From Cupriavidus oxalaticus (GTDB lineage Bacteria; Pseudomonadota; Gammaproteobacteria; Burkholderiales; Burkholderiaceae), in the NCBI RefSeq assembly GCF_004768545.1, contig NZ_CP038635.1, positions 496,001 through 560,000 of the forward strand: a stretch of DNA of 64,000 nucleotides, in the 5' to 3' direction. Below the pieces are notes generated by a model. It was not told the DNA's origin. It made no database searches and saw nothing but the letters and a program-made list of their open reading frames with translations. Shown here piece by piece: positions 27,500 to 35,566 of the stretch. The position numbers were made by a program, and so were the translations under genes. The stretch's first letter is position 1; every line of letters starts with the position of its first letter.

Positions 27500-28126
27500 T
27501 TGCAACACGCGTTGATCGTCGACGAGCCTTCCCGGTTCCGCACTACGCTGTCCGGTCAACTGGCGGCGGCCTTGGAGGCCGCCGAAGTGCTGGAAGCCGA
27601 CGGCGTGCGCGATGCGTTCCGGCTGGTGCGCGATCACCGCCCCGGGCTGGTGCTGGTCGATGTCGAGTATTTCGGCAATCCCGGCGTCGATTTCGTCCGG
27701 CGCGTGTCGGCAACCTTTCCCACGGTACATGTGCTGGTGCTGTCCTGCACCGACGCCACCGCCGCCCCGGTGCGGGCGCTGCGCGCCGGCGCGCACGGCT
27801 TCGTGGTCAAGCATCGCGGCGTGCCCGAGGTGCTGCAGGCCGCGCGCGGCGTGCTGAGCGGCTACCTGGTGTTCCCCATGTACACGCTGGAAGCCGCGCG
27901 CCAGCTCGGCGAAGCGCTCGACTCCGGCATCCCGCGGCTCAGCAATCGCGAAATCACCATCCTGCAGTACCTGGCGCGCGGTCATTCCAACAAGGCGATT
28001 GCCGCGGAGCTGCTGATCAGCAGCAAGACGGTCAGCACGCACAAGGCCAACATCATGGCCAAGCTCAATGTCGGCTCGCTGGTGGAGATGGTCGACTATG
28101 CGCGTCGCCACCAGCTGGTGTGGTGA
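27500..28126 (+). CDS. LuxR-family response regulator (orphan)
   Basis: NarL/BvgA-type transcription factor, 208 residues, TTG start. The receiver domain (about residues 3-120) has the phospho-acceptor Asp in GLVLVDVEYFG and the Lys in GFVVKHRGV, but only IVDE at the acidic pocket. The C-terminal LuxR helix-turn-helix is clear: LSNREITILQYLARGHSNKA then ISSKTVSTHKANIMAKL. There is no histidine kinase next to it. It is convergent with the chaperone-usher operon (9 bases between the stops), so control of these fimbriae is a reasonable inference, as with BvgA-type regulators, but not shown. Confidence 0.87.
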   Translation: MQHALIVDEPSRFRTTLSGQLAAALEAAEVLEADGVRDAFRLVRDHRPGLVLVDVEYFGNPGVDFVRRVSATFPTVHVLVLSCTDATAAPVRALRAGAHGFVVKHRGVPEVLQAARGVLSGYLVFPMYTLEAARQLGEALDSGIPRLSNREITILQYLARGHSNKAIAAELLISSKTVSTHKANIMAKLNVGSLVEMVDYARRHQLVW

Positions 28127-28135
28127 ACGGCTGCA

Positions 28136-30697
28136 TCAGCGCGTGCACGGTGCATCGCTGGCCACCATTGCCGCCGCCTGGTTGCCAGGCTTGCCGAGGT
28201 CATAGTGCAGCGTGCAGGCATCGCCACTGGCCTGGCTCCACCGTGCCGTCAGCGTGCCGGCGTCCGTTGCCAGCCCGCGTACTAGCACGCGGCCTGCCTG
28301 CGCCACGGTCCCGACCGGCTTGCCGTCTGCACTGAACACTTCGGCGCCGAACGGCACTGGCGCGCCATCCGGCAGGCGCGTGCGCAGGATTGCCGCGCGG
28401 CCGGGATTCTCGGTTTCGAAGCGCACCCGCACCACCGCGCCCGCGGTGGGCGCGATCCGCTGCTGCGTCGACTTGAGAGTGACTTCCAGCGGCAGGCCCT
28501 GCGGATCGAGCTCGATTTCGTTCCGCGCGAACGGCACCAGGTTCGAGACCACGGCATGGCCCCACGGGTCGACACGCAGCCCGGCGCCGTTGGCCAGGCG
28601 CGCGCCTGCGGCGTCTTTGGCCTCGACCACAGCGACGGTATCGCCAAGGGACGGCGAGAACGCCACGCCATCCGCGTAGGCCACGATGCCGCCGGAAATG
28701 CCCGCGCCGGCCTGCGTATATGCGGTACTCCTGGACGCGTTGGCGGTCATCGTCGCAAACGGCGAGATATAGGAGACGCTGCCACCGATACTGTTGGCGC
28801 TGCCGGACCCGCCGCCGGTATGTCCAGCATTGAGGGCATAGCTGAAGGCATTGTCGCTGCCGAGCGTGCCGGTCACGGTCTCCTGTGCCGTGAAGGAACC
28901 GTCGGAGCCGCGCTGGACGCTGGTCAGCGAGTAGGGTGCCCGTGGCGACTTGCCCAGCGGCAGGCCGACGGTCAGCATCACGCGCGTGTCCCACTTGCTC
29001 GTGGCGACATTCAGTTGCCGCGACGCCGACACCCCATAGGCGATGGCGCGGTAAGTATTGTTGTAGCCGGCCTGGAACTGGCTGACGGTGCTGCCGCCCT
29101 GCCAGTAGCTCTGCACCGAGCCGGTCAGGTAGAAGTTGCCATAGCCGGCCGGCAGGGCCTGGTTGATGCTCAGCTGCAGCTTGCCGCGCGCGGTGGGCAG
29201 GCTTGGCAGCCGTCCCGCCTGGTCCAGCGCGAGCCAGGACATGGCATCGGCGAGGCCGAGGTAGCCCCGGCTGGAGTAGCGGTATGCCGCAACCGAGAAA
29301 TTGGTATTGGTTGGTGCAACCAGCTTGCTGTAGCTCAGCCGCACGCTCTGGCCGCTGCGGTCCGGTTGACCCTGCAGCCGCGTGCTGGCATGCGTAATGT
29401 CGGCGCCAAAGGCACCCAGGTCGGTATTCAGCGCGGCACCCGCGGCGATTGCCCCATAGCCTTGCGCGGCCACAAAGCCGCCGTAGCCGGTAACGGTGTT
29501 GCTGAAACCGTGCAGGTAAGTGCCCTGCAGCAGCAGCGTCGAGCCTTGCAGTACCGTGTTGCGGTACTGGCCCGCGGTGACGCTGTAGCGGCTCTGGCCG
29601 GCGCGCAAGGCGTTCACCGCGGCGGCGTAGGGCATCGTCGATACGTGCACGCTGCCGTCCGCCTCGGTAACCACGACTTCGATGTCGCCGCCGTAGCCGG
29701 TGGGGTACAGGTCATCGATCTCGAACGGCCCGGGTGCCACCGTGGTTTCGTAGAGGATGTTGCCTTGCTGGCGGACTTGCACGCGGGCATTGCTGCGCGC
29801 GATACCGCGCACGATCGGGGCATAGCCGCGCAGCGATTCGGGATACATCCGCTCGTCGCTGGCCAGGCGCACGCCGCGAAAGCCGATGCTGTCGAACAGC
29901 GTGCCGTCGGTAAACGCATCGCCGATTACCAACTGGCTTTTCCAGGGCGCAATGGCGCGCTGCAGGTTGGTGAGTACGCTCTGGTAGCGCGTGCCCTGCC
30001 GTTCATCGTGGTTCAGGCTGCCCTGGTGGCTGAAGCGCCATGGTCCCAGGTTGAGGCCGGCGTTCAAGCCCACATAGGCCTGCGTGGTCGACAGGCTGGA
30101 TGCGTCGGAGTGATAGACGTTGGCGTTGTACTGCAAGCGCGCCGCCGGAACACCGTTGTCCCAGTTCTCGGGGCTGACGTAACCACGTGCGCGGCGCACC
30201 ATCGCGGCCTGCGGCACGCTGATGTCGAGCCGCTGCTCGCCGTTGTCGAAGCTCGCGGTGGCATCGGCGATCAGCGCTGGCAGCGGCTGGCAGCCGTCGC
30301 CGTCCAGCGATGCGGCGGCCGTCAGCCTGGCCAGGTCGACGCCGATGCGCTCCAGCAGGCTGCGATCGAAGCACGGCACCGCCGGGGCGGCGGGGTCGCC
30401 GGACTGGCGCAGCTCCACGCCGGCGCGACCCAGCCAGATTTCGTTGACATACAACTCGGCACGGTAGTGGCCGGGCAGCGCCGGATTGCCCTTGCTGAAG
30501 CGGCTCAGGTCCGCAACGCCGCCCGCCGTACCCTGCAGGAAGGTATCGCTGAACTCCACGTCCTGCGCGGAGCGGACAGGCATCGGGCCGACGTCGGGTT
30601 GCCCGGCTGCGCCTGCGTTGCTGGCGAACAAGGTCAGCAACACGGCATAAAGCGGGCGCAGGCGAAACGGGACGTGACGGGGAGAGAGTGTCAGCAT
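28136..30697 (-). CDS. Fimbrial outer-membrane usher protein
   Basis: FimD/PapC-type usher that assembles and secretes pilus subunits. 853 residues from MLTLSPRHVPFRLRPLYAVL with a signal peptide ending ASNAGAAG. Seen: PapC N-terminal domain (VEFSDTFLQGTAGGVADLSR), barrel with DERMYPESLRGYAPIVRGIA, the plug region YETTVAPGPFEIDDLYPTGY, and a C-terminal domain with PFGAEVFSADGKPVGTVAQA and two cysteines (DACTLHY, ASDAPC). Length is normal. The chaperone gene is 93 bases upstream; no adhesin gene follows. Confidence 0.93.
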   Translation of the reverse strand: MLTLSPRHVPFRLRPLYAVLLTLFASNAGAAGQPDVGPMPVRSAQDVEFSDTFLQGTAGGVADLSRFSKGNPALPGHYRAELYVNEIWLGRAGVELRQSGDPAAPAVPCFDRSLLERIGVDLARLTAAASLDGDGCQPLPALIADATASFDNGEQRLDISVPQAAMVRRARGYVSPENWDNGVPAARLQYNANVYHSDASSLSTTQAYVGLNAGLNLGPWRFSHQGSLNHDERQGTRYQSVLTNLQRAIAPWKSQLVIGDAFTDGTLFDSIGFRGVRLASDERMYPESLRGYAPIVRGIARSNARVQVRQQGNILYETTVAPGPFEIDDLYPTGYGGDIEVVVTEADGSVHVSTMPYAAAVNALRAGQSRYSVTAGQYRNTVLQGSTLLLQGTYLHGFSNTVTGYGGFVAAQGYGAIAAGAALNTDLGAFGADITHASTRLQGQPDRSGQSVRLSYSKLVAPTNTNFSVAAYRYSSRGYLGLADAMSWLALDQAGRLPSLPTARGKLQLSINQALPAGYGNFYLTGSVQSYWQGGSTVSQFQAGYNNTYRAIAYGVSASRQLNVATSKWDTRVMLTVGLPLGKSPRAPYSLTSVQRGSDGSFTAQETVTGTLGSDNAFSYALNAGHTGGGSGSANSIGGSVSYISPFATMTANASRSTAYTQAGAGISGGIVAYADGVAFSPSLGDTVAVVEAKDAAGARLANGAGLRVDPWGHAVVSNLVPFARNEIELDPQGLPLEVTLKSTQQRIAPTAGAVVRVRFETENPGRAAILRTRLPDGAPVPFGAEVFSADGKPVGTVAQAGRVLVRGLATDAGTLTARWSQASGDACTLHYDLGKPGNQAAAMVASDAPCTR

Positions 30698-30790
30698 GGG
30701 ACCGGCGTGTCGACGATGGCCGCACGCAGGCATCGGCAGCCGGCGGCTGCCGAAGGGCGTAACGGACCGTGGGTTGAAGAGTGAAGAGGG

Positions 30791-31552
30791 CTAGCGAGAG
30801 CCGGAGGCGTTCAGCGGCGCGCCGAATTTGTCTCTGCCGCCGAAGTCGTTGATGCAGTGCACACGCACCGTGGCGCCGGCAGGGTTGCGGACTTCGCTGT
30901 CCAGGTGGAAGGTTGCAGTGGCGCCAGGCGCAATCATGTCCGGGTCTGTCGCCTTGGCAAGGTGCTCGCCGGCAATGACCTCGACGCTGACCGGCGACAC
31001 ATGGTATGGCGTTGGGTTATGCGCCAGCAGCACGGGTTTGCCGTCGCGGCTGCCAAGTTCCCAGCGCAACGCAGCCGGCGCCTCCGTGGCGCTGCCCGGC
31101 AGGCCGGCGGGGCGGAAGAACAGCTTGAAGCGCGAACGGAGTGCCATTTGCAGCGAGTTGACGCCAGCTTCATCGGCGGACGGCTTCGGCGGGATTTCAA
31201 GCACGTTGAGCCAGAACAGCGACTCCTTGTCTTGCGGCAGCGGCTCGCCGGTATAGAGAATGCGTAGCGTCTGGCCCTTGCCCGGGTCGATGCGCGCGAT
31301 CGGCGGGGTGATCGTGAAGGGCACTTCGATCGAGGTCGGCGTCGGGGTCGCCGTCCCGGCATCGACCCACGCCTGGGTGAGCGCGGGCGATTGCCCTTCG
31401 TTGGTCAGTTTTAGCGTGACTTCCTTGTCCGCGGCGCGGTAGACCACGCGCGTGCCGCCGACGATGACGGAGGCGTTGGCGGGCAACGCGCACGACAGCG
31501 CCAGCGCGGCTATGGGGGCGGCCAGCAAGTTTCGCAGGGATATGTACAGCAT
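30791..31552 (-). CDS. Periplasmic pilus-assembly chaperone (PapD family)
   Basis: Binds unfolded pilin subunits by donor-strand complementation and delivers them to the usher. 253 residues; signal peptide MLYISLRNLLAAPIAALALS ending ANA. The subunit-anchoring Arg and Lys are visible in VGGTRVVYRAADKEVTLKL and LRSRFKLFFRPAGLPG. The family signature ESLFWLNVLEIPPK is present. Follows the pilin gene after a 182-base gap holding a strong stem-loop. Confidence 0.94.
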   Translation of the reverse strand: MLYISLRNLLAAPIAALALSCALPANASVIVGGTRVVYRAADKEVTLKLTNEGQSPALTQAWVDAGTATPTPTSIEVPFTITPPIARIDPGKGQTLRILYTGEPLPQDKESLFWLNVLEIPPKPSADEAGVNSLQMALRSRFKLFFRPAGLPGSATEAPAALRWELGSRDGKPVLLAHNPTPYHVSPVSVEVIAGEHLAKATDPDMIAPGATATFHLDSEVRNPAGATVRVHCINDFGGRDKFGAPLNASGSR

Positions 31553-31626
31553 GTTGAGGCCGTAAAACAGAGCTTGAAGAATCAGTCGTCGGCAGGACCG
31601 GCAAGCACAGCAGGGGGAAACGAGGC

Positions 31627-31654
31627 GGCACGCGCCGCCAACATGGCGCGTGCC
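31627..31654 (-). other. Stem-loop between the pilin and chaperone genes
   Basis: GGCACGCGCC (31627-31636) and GGCGCGTGCC (31645-31654) form a perfect 10-bp stem with an 8-base loop. No T-run follows on the minus strand. In fimbrial operons such a structure after the major subunit commonly protects the upstream message or attenuates downstream transcription, giving excess pilin over chaperone and usher. Confidence 0.7.
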
Positions 31655-31734
31655 TACGCACCGGACTGCGCCACATGTGCGCCAGGTCCGGAATCGGATT
31701 TGCCCTTCAGGGAAATCTCAGGAACGCGCTGGCG

Positions 31735-32277
31735 TCACGGATACGCGATGGTGTACATCACGCTGGAATTGGCCGCGCCCGAGGTGGCCTGGCCGGTGGC
31801 AACGTATTCGGCAAAGTAGGACAGGGTGGCCGTGCCGCCGGTCAGCTGCATGGGCAGCGAGTTCTGGGCGCTGTCCGCAAAGCCGGCCTTGATCTGGGAG
31901 AAGTCGGCATTGAGCAGCCCGATCTGCACATTGCTTGCCGTGCCGGTGCCGCTGTTGATCACCAGGTTGCCGGTGCTGGCGTCGGTGGTCGGTCCCGGTT
32001 CGAAGTAGGTATGGACCGCGCCGGTATCCGCATCGCAGCTCAGTGCAATGGTGAAGGGGGTGCGGCCGGCGCGCGCACCAGCGGTGTTCAGCGTCTTTGC
32101 CGACACGGTCGGCAGCGTGACGGTGAACGACTTTGAGCCGGTGCCGTTGCCATTGATCTCGCACGAGGTGGGGGAGATGTTGCCGTTGAAGGTAATGGTG
32201 CCGTCGGCGGCATGCGCGGATTGCGACGCGAAGACGATGCCGGCGGCAATTACCACCGGTGCAAATGCGAATTTCAT
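31735..32277 (-). CDS. Type 1 fimbrial major subunit (FimA family)
   Basis: Pilin of a chaperone-usher fimbria, 180 residues. Signal peptide MKFAFAPVVIAAGIVFASQSAHA; mature start ADGTITFNGNISPTSCEING is classic for the FimA/PF00419 family. Two cysteines (SPTSCEI and ALSCDAD) can form the conserved disulfide, and the C-terminus VMYTIAYP has the penultimate-Tyr beta zipper pattern recognised by the chaperone. It is the first gene of the pilin-chaperone-usher operon. Confidence 0.93.
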   Translation of the reverse strand: MKFAFAPVVIAAGIVFASQSAHAADGTITFNGNISPTSCEINGNGTGSKSFTVTLPTVSAKTLNTAGARAGRTPFTIALSCDADTGAVHTYFEPGPTTDASTGNLVINSGTGTASNVQIGLLNADFSQIKAGFADSAQNSLPMQLTGGTATLSYFAEYVATGQATSGAANSSVMYTIAYP

Positions 32278-32598
32278 GTTGGGTCTCTTGGTTGTGGAAG
32301 ACGTGCCCGCACGATTGCCGTGGCACGCAAGTGTTCCAAGGCAGCGGCTGCATCCGGACATCGGAATTGCCTTGTGAACGGGGCCCAGTGTAGGAATATG
32401 GCGATACGCCCACCGTGTGAAACTTCCGAGCAAGCTGCGTGAATCGGCCGAATTTGCCTGGTGACCTTGCCGGACCCGTGACTTGCGTTGTTCGATGTGG
32501 TCTGGCGGTCGCGAAGCGGCCCGCTGTGCGGTCCTGACGCCGCTTCCCCAACACGGGTAGACTGTGGGCGTGTGCCACGAAACGAGCCCATCCCCACG
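32278..32598. promoter_or_regulatory. Divergent region, pilin operon / L,D-transpeptidase
   Basis: About 320 bases with no supported gene. The open frame of the transpeptidase runs back to 32488, but this part looks non-coding. It should hold the fimbrial promoter on the minus strand. I could not identify clear -35/-10 boxes or a regulator site by eye. Confidence 0.35.
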
Positions 32599-32718
32599 AT
32601 GCCTTCGTTCCCGACAGCCGCCATGCGCCTGACCGGCGCCAGTCTTGCCGCAGGCAAGGCTGCTCTCCTTGCGCTTTGCCTGGCCGCGCGTCACGTCAGC
32701 GGCCACCGTCCCGGCAAA

Positions 32719-34356
32719 ATGAAGCTAGCGCTCGCCGCACTGTTGCTGGCGGGCGCCGCCGGAGCCCCGGTCCTGGCCCAGGCGCCTCAGACGACCCAGA
32801 CTCCACCAGCGCCACCAGCGCCACCAGCGTCGGCGCCACAAGCCGCTCCGGCACCTGAGGGACCACTATGGTTCGCCCAGGGCAGGCCCGTACCGGAAGC
32901 CAGGCAGGCGGTCGACGCGCTGTCCAACGCGGCTGCGGATGGACTCGATCCGGGCGACTACGATGCCGAGGCGCTGCGTCAGGCAGTGCACCAGGCGGCC
33001 ACCGGGCCGGTGCTCGCAACGGATGCCGCCGCCCGTCTTGGCGCCGCGCTGACCGCCGCGATGGAGCGCATGCTGGCCGACCTGCACGGCGGCCGTATCA
33101 ATCCCCGTGCGGTCCGCGCCGATTTCGCGCCACAGGAAGAACGCCCGTATGACGCCGCCACGGTGCTGCGCGAGGCGGTCGCGCAACACCGCCTGCCGGA
33201 CGCGGTGCGCCAGGCCGCGCCCACTTTCCCCCTGTATGGCACGCTGCGCGAGGCATTGGCCCGCTACCGCGAGATCGCCGCGCTGCCGGTCTGGGCGCAG
33301 CCGCTGCCGGCGCTGCCCGCGGGCAAGCTGACGCCGGGGCAGCCGTGGGCGGGCACTGCGGCGCTGACGGCGCGCCTGGTGGCACTGGGCGACCTGCCGG
33401 CCGGCACGAAGCCGCCGGCGCGCTATGAAGGCGCACTCGTCAATGGCGTCAAAGCGTTCCAGTCGCGGCACGGGCTCCAGGCCGACGGCGTGATCGGCAC
33501 CGGGACGCTGGCGCAACTTAATCTGCCCATGGCCAGCCGGGTGCGGCAGATCGAACTGACCATGGAGCGGATGCGCTGGACCCCGCTCGATGGCCCGCGC
33601 ATGATCGTGGTCAACGTGCCGGAGTTCATGCTGCGCGCCTACGAGATCCGCGACGGCAAGCTCGACATCAAGCTGGAGATGAAGGTGATCGTCGGCAAGG
33701 CGCTGGACACGCGCACGCCGTTGTTCGAGGAAGATATGCGCTACATCGAGTTCAGCCCGTACTGGAACGTGCCGCCGTCGATCGCCAAGCGCGAGACGGT
33801 GCCCCGGCTGCAACGCGATCCGGCGTATTTCAACCAGCAGGGCTTCGAGTTCGTGACCGGCGACGGCAAGGCCGTGACCACGCTGTCCGAGGACAACCTG
33901 GAAGCCGTGCTCAATGGCCGCATGCGCATCCGGCAGCGCCCCGGCCCCATGAACGCGCTGGGCGACATCAAGTTCATGTTCCCCAACAACGAAAACATCT
34001 ACCTGCACCACACCCCGACGCCGCAGCTGTTCAAGCGCGACCGGCGCGACTTCAGCCACGGCTGCATCCGCGTGGAATCCCCAGTGGCACTGGCTCAGTT
34101 CGTGCTGCAGGATATGCCTGACTGGAACGAGGCGCGTATCCGCGAGGCGATGGCGCGCGGGAAGTCGAACACGGTGCGGCTGCAGCAACCGCTGCCGGTG
34201 GTGCTGGCCTATGGCACGGTCATCGCCCGGGCCGATGGTCGTGTATCCTTCCTGCCTGACATCTACGGTCACGACAAACTGCTGGACAAGGCGCTGCGGC
34301 AACGCACCGGGCGCCCCTCGCCGCCAGCCATCGCGCGCGCTGCTGCCAGGCAGTGA
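32719..34356 (+). CDS. ldtD: L,D-transpeptidase (YcbB/LdtD type)
   Basis: Periplasmic enzyme forming 3-3 meso-diaminopimelate crosslinks in peptidoglycan. From ATG 32719 it is 545 residues with signal peptide MKLALAALLLAGAAGAPVLA; ATG 32599 is an alternative that adds 40 residues. After a Pro/Ala-rich linker with three 9-bp repeats (32803-32829) come a family N-terminal domain, a peptidoglycan-binding domain (NGVKAFQSRHGLQADGVIGT) and the YkuD catalytic domain with HHTPTPQLF and RDFSHGCIRVE, carrying the catalytic Cys. Its neighbour is a YcbK-type endopeptidase, the same pairing as ycbB-ycbK in E. coli. Confidence 0.9.
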   Translation: MKLALAALLLAGAAGAPVLAQAPQTTQTPPAPPAPPASAPQAAPAPEGPLWFAQGRPVPEARQAVDALSNAAADGLDPGDYDAEALRQAVHQAATGPVLATDAAARLGAALTAAMERMLADLHGGRINPRAVRADFAPQEERPYDAATVLREAVAQHRLPDAVRQAAPTFPLYGTLREALARYREIAALPVWAQPLPALPAGKLTPGQPWAGTAALTARLVALGDLPAGTKPPARYEGALVNGVKAFQSRHGLQADGVIGTGTLAQLNLPMASRVRQIELTMERMRWTPLDGPRMIVVNVPEFMLRAYEIRDGKLDIKLEMKVIVGKALDTRTPLFEEDMRYIEFSPYWNVPPSIAKRETVPRLQRDPAYFNQQGFEFVTGDGKAVTTLSEDNLEAVLNGRMRIRQRPGPMNALGDIKFMFPNNENIYLHHTPTPQLFKRDRRDFSHGCIRVESPVALAQFVLQDMPDWNEARIREAMARGKSNTVRLQQPLPVVLAYGTVIARADGRVSFLPDIYGHDKLLDKALRQRTGRPSPPAIARAAARQ

Positions 34357-34386
34357 GGCGCGCCCAGCACAAGCAGAGGAAGTACC

Positions 34387-34947
34387 ATGAATGATGCGAC
34401 GCGCAAGGCACGCCGCCGCTTTCTACATACCACCGGAGGCCTGGCGCTGGCTGCCGGACTGATGCCCCTGGCGCCGCGCCAGGCGCTTGCCAGCCTGCCC
34501 GATGCGCGCACGCTGGCCTTTGACCACACTCATACGGGTGAGCGCATCAAGCTCGTCTATGCCGTGGGCGACAGTTTTGTGCCCGAGGCACTTACTTCGC
34601 TCAATGGTTTCCTGCGCGACCATTATTCGGGCCAGGTTGGAGTGATCGATCCGCAGCTGTTCGACCTGCTGTACCAGCTGCGCCGAGAACTCGGTACCAA
34701 CGAACCGTTCCAGGTCATCTCGGGCTATCGCAGTCCGGCCACAAATTCGCGCCTGCGAACCTCGCGTGGCGGCGGGGTCGCCAGGCACAGCCTCCACATG
34801 GACGGCAAGGCCATCGACATCCGCGTCGCCGGCGTGCCGCTCGGTGACCTGCGCGATGCCGCGAAGACGTTGAAGGGCGGGGGTGTCGGTTTTTACCAGG
34901 GCGAGCAATTCGTACACCTGGATACGGGCCGGGTACGCTACTGGTAA
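34387..34947 (+). CDS. mepK: YcbK/MepK-type murein endopeptidase (DUF882, M15 family), Tat substrate
   Basis: Zinc peptidase that in E. coli cleaves peptidoglycan crosslinks, including 3-3 links. 186 residues. A twin-arginine signal is visible: KARRRFLHTTGGLALAAGLM. The M15 zinc motif appears as RHSLHMDGKAIDIRV and the later histidine in QFVHLDTGRVRYW; VISGYRSPATNSRL is another family block. It starts 30 bases after the L,D-transpeptidase, so one gene makes and the other can open 3-3 crosslinks. Confidence 0.9.
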   Translation: MNDATRKARRRFLHTTGGLALAAGLMPLAPRQALASLPDARTLAFDHTHTGERIKLVYAVGDSFVPEALTSLNGFLRDHYSGQVGVIDPQLFDLLYQLRRELGTNEPFQVISGYRSPATNSRLRTSRGGGVARHSLHMDGKAIDIRVAGVPLGDLRDAAKTLKGGGVGFYQGEQFVHLDTGRVRYW

Positions 34948-35233
34948 CCCCCCGGCAGGTCGTCACCGCCGGCGACTGATTAGTTGACCGGGCACGTCGA
35001 TGCCCCTGGCGGCGGCCTTGAACAGGCCGTCGCAGCGCCAGCAACTCCTCCCCCTTAGCACTGCCGCAAGACGAGCCGCAGGTCGCCAATGATCTGCTGC
35101 GGTCCCCAGCGTCCCTCATGCGCCGATTCACATTCAACTAAGTGATATATATGAGTTAGTTGACATGGATCTTTAGCTTGCCTAAGATGGTTTCACAGAC
35201 AACCCGCACAACCGACCCACAGAGGAGACAACG
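34948..35233. promoter_or_regulatory. Upstream region of the sulfolactate gene cluster
   Basis: 286 bases between mepK and suyA. It becomes AT-rich near 35125-35190, unlike its surroundings, and carries the 28-bp near-palindrome. A good ribosome site (GAGGAGACAACG) precedes suyA. No gene is seen. Confidence 0.5.
35135..35162. promoter_or_regulatory. 28-bp near-palindrome, candidate operator of the suyAB cluster
   Basis: Two 14-base halves (CAACTAAGTGATAT and ATATGAGTTAGTTG) match as inverted repeats at 12 of 14 positions, with AT-rich centre. It lies about 72 bases before the suyA ATG. The likely ligand is the GntR/HutC regulator encoded at the end of the cluster, whose family binds such dyads, but this is inference. 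Confidence 0.55.
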
Positions 35234-35515
35234 ATGATTCACGTAGTGCTGCACGACGCCAAGGACACCGTGGCGGTGGCCGTGGTGGAAGGGATCCAGG
35301 CTGGCACCAGGCTGAACGCCTGGATCATGGATGAGGACAAGATCGTGACCGTGACCGCGCTGCAGCCGATCCCCATCGGCCACAAGGTAGCGCTGTGCGA
35401 CATGGATCCCGATGACACCGTCTACAAGTACGGCATCGACATCGGCAAGGTGGTGGCGCCGATCAAGGCGGGCGAACACGCCCACGTCCACAACATCAAG
35501 ACCAAGCGCTGGTAA
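35234..35515 (+). CDS. suyA: (2R)-sulfolactate sulfo-lyase alpha subunit (SuyA), UxaA/SAF family
   Basis: Small subunit of an enzyme that cleaves 3-sulfolactate to pyruvate and sulfite. 93 residues forming one SAF domain: VAVAVVEGIQAGTRLNAWIM, IPIGHKVALCDMDPDDTVYK, YGIDIGKVVAPIKAGEHAHV and the HNIKTKRW end, typical of the small part of altronate dehydratase-like enzymes. In altronate dehydratase the SAF domain is fused to the large one; here they are split, as in SuyAB. Following genes for two 2-hydroxyacid dehydrogenases favour SuyA over a sugar-acid dehydratase. Confidence 0.75.
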   Translation: MIHVVLHDAKDTVAVAVVEGIQAGTRLNAWIMDEDKIVTVTALQPIPIGHKVALCDMDPDDTVYKYGIDIGKVVAPIKAGEHAHVHNIKTKRW

Positions 35516-35566
35516 GCCACGCCCCGTCCGCCACTCATCTCCCCACTCATACCCGAGACCCAAGCC

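Noticed and set aside
34948..35233. Mobile-element junction at the left edge of the sulfolactate cluster
   Set aside because: The AT-rich island suggested an insertion border, but there are no terminal repeats, integrase genes or target duplications.
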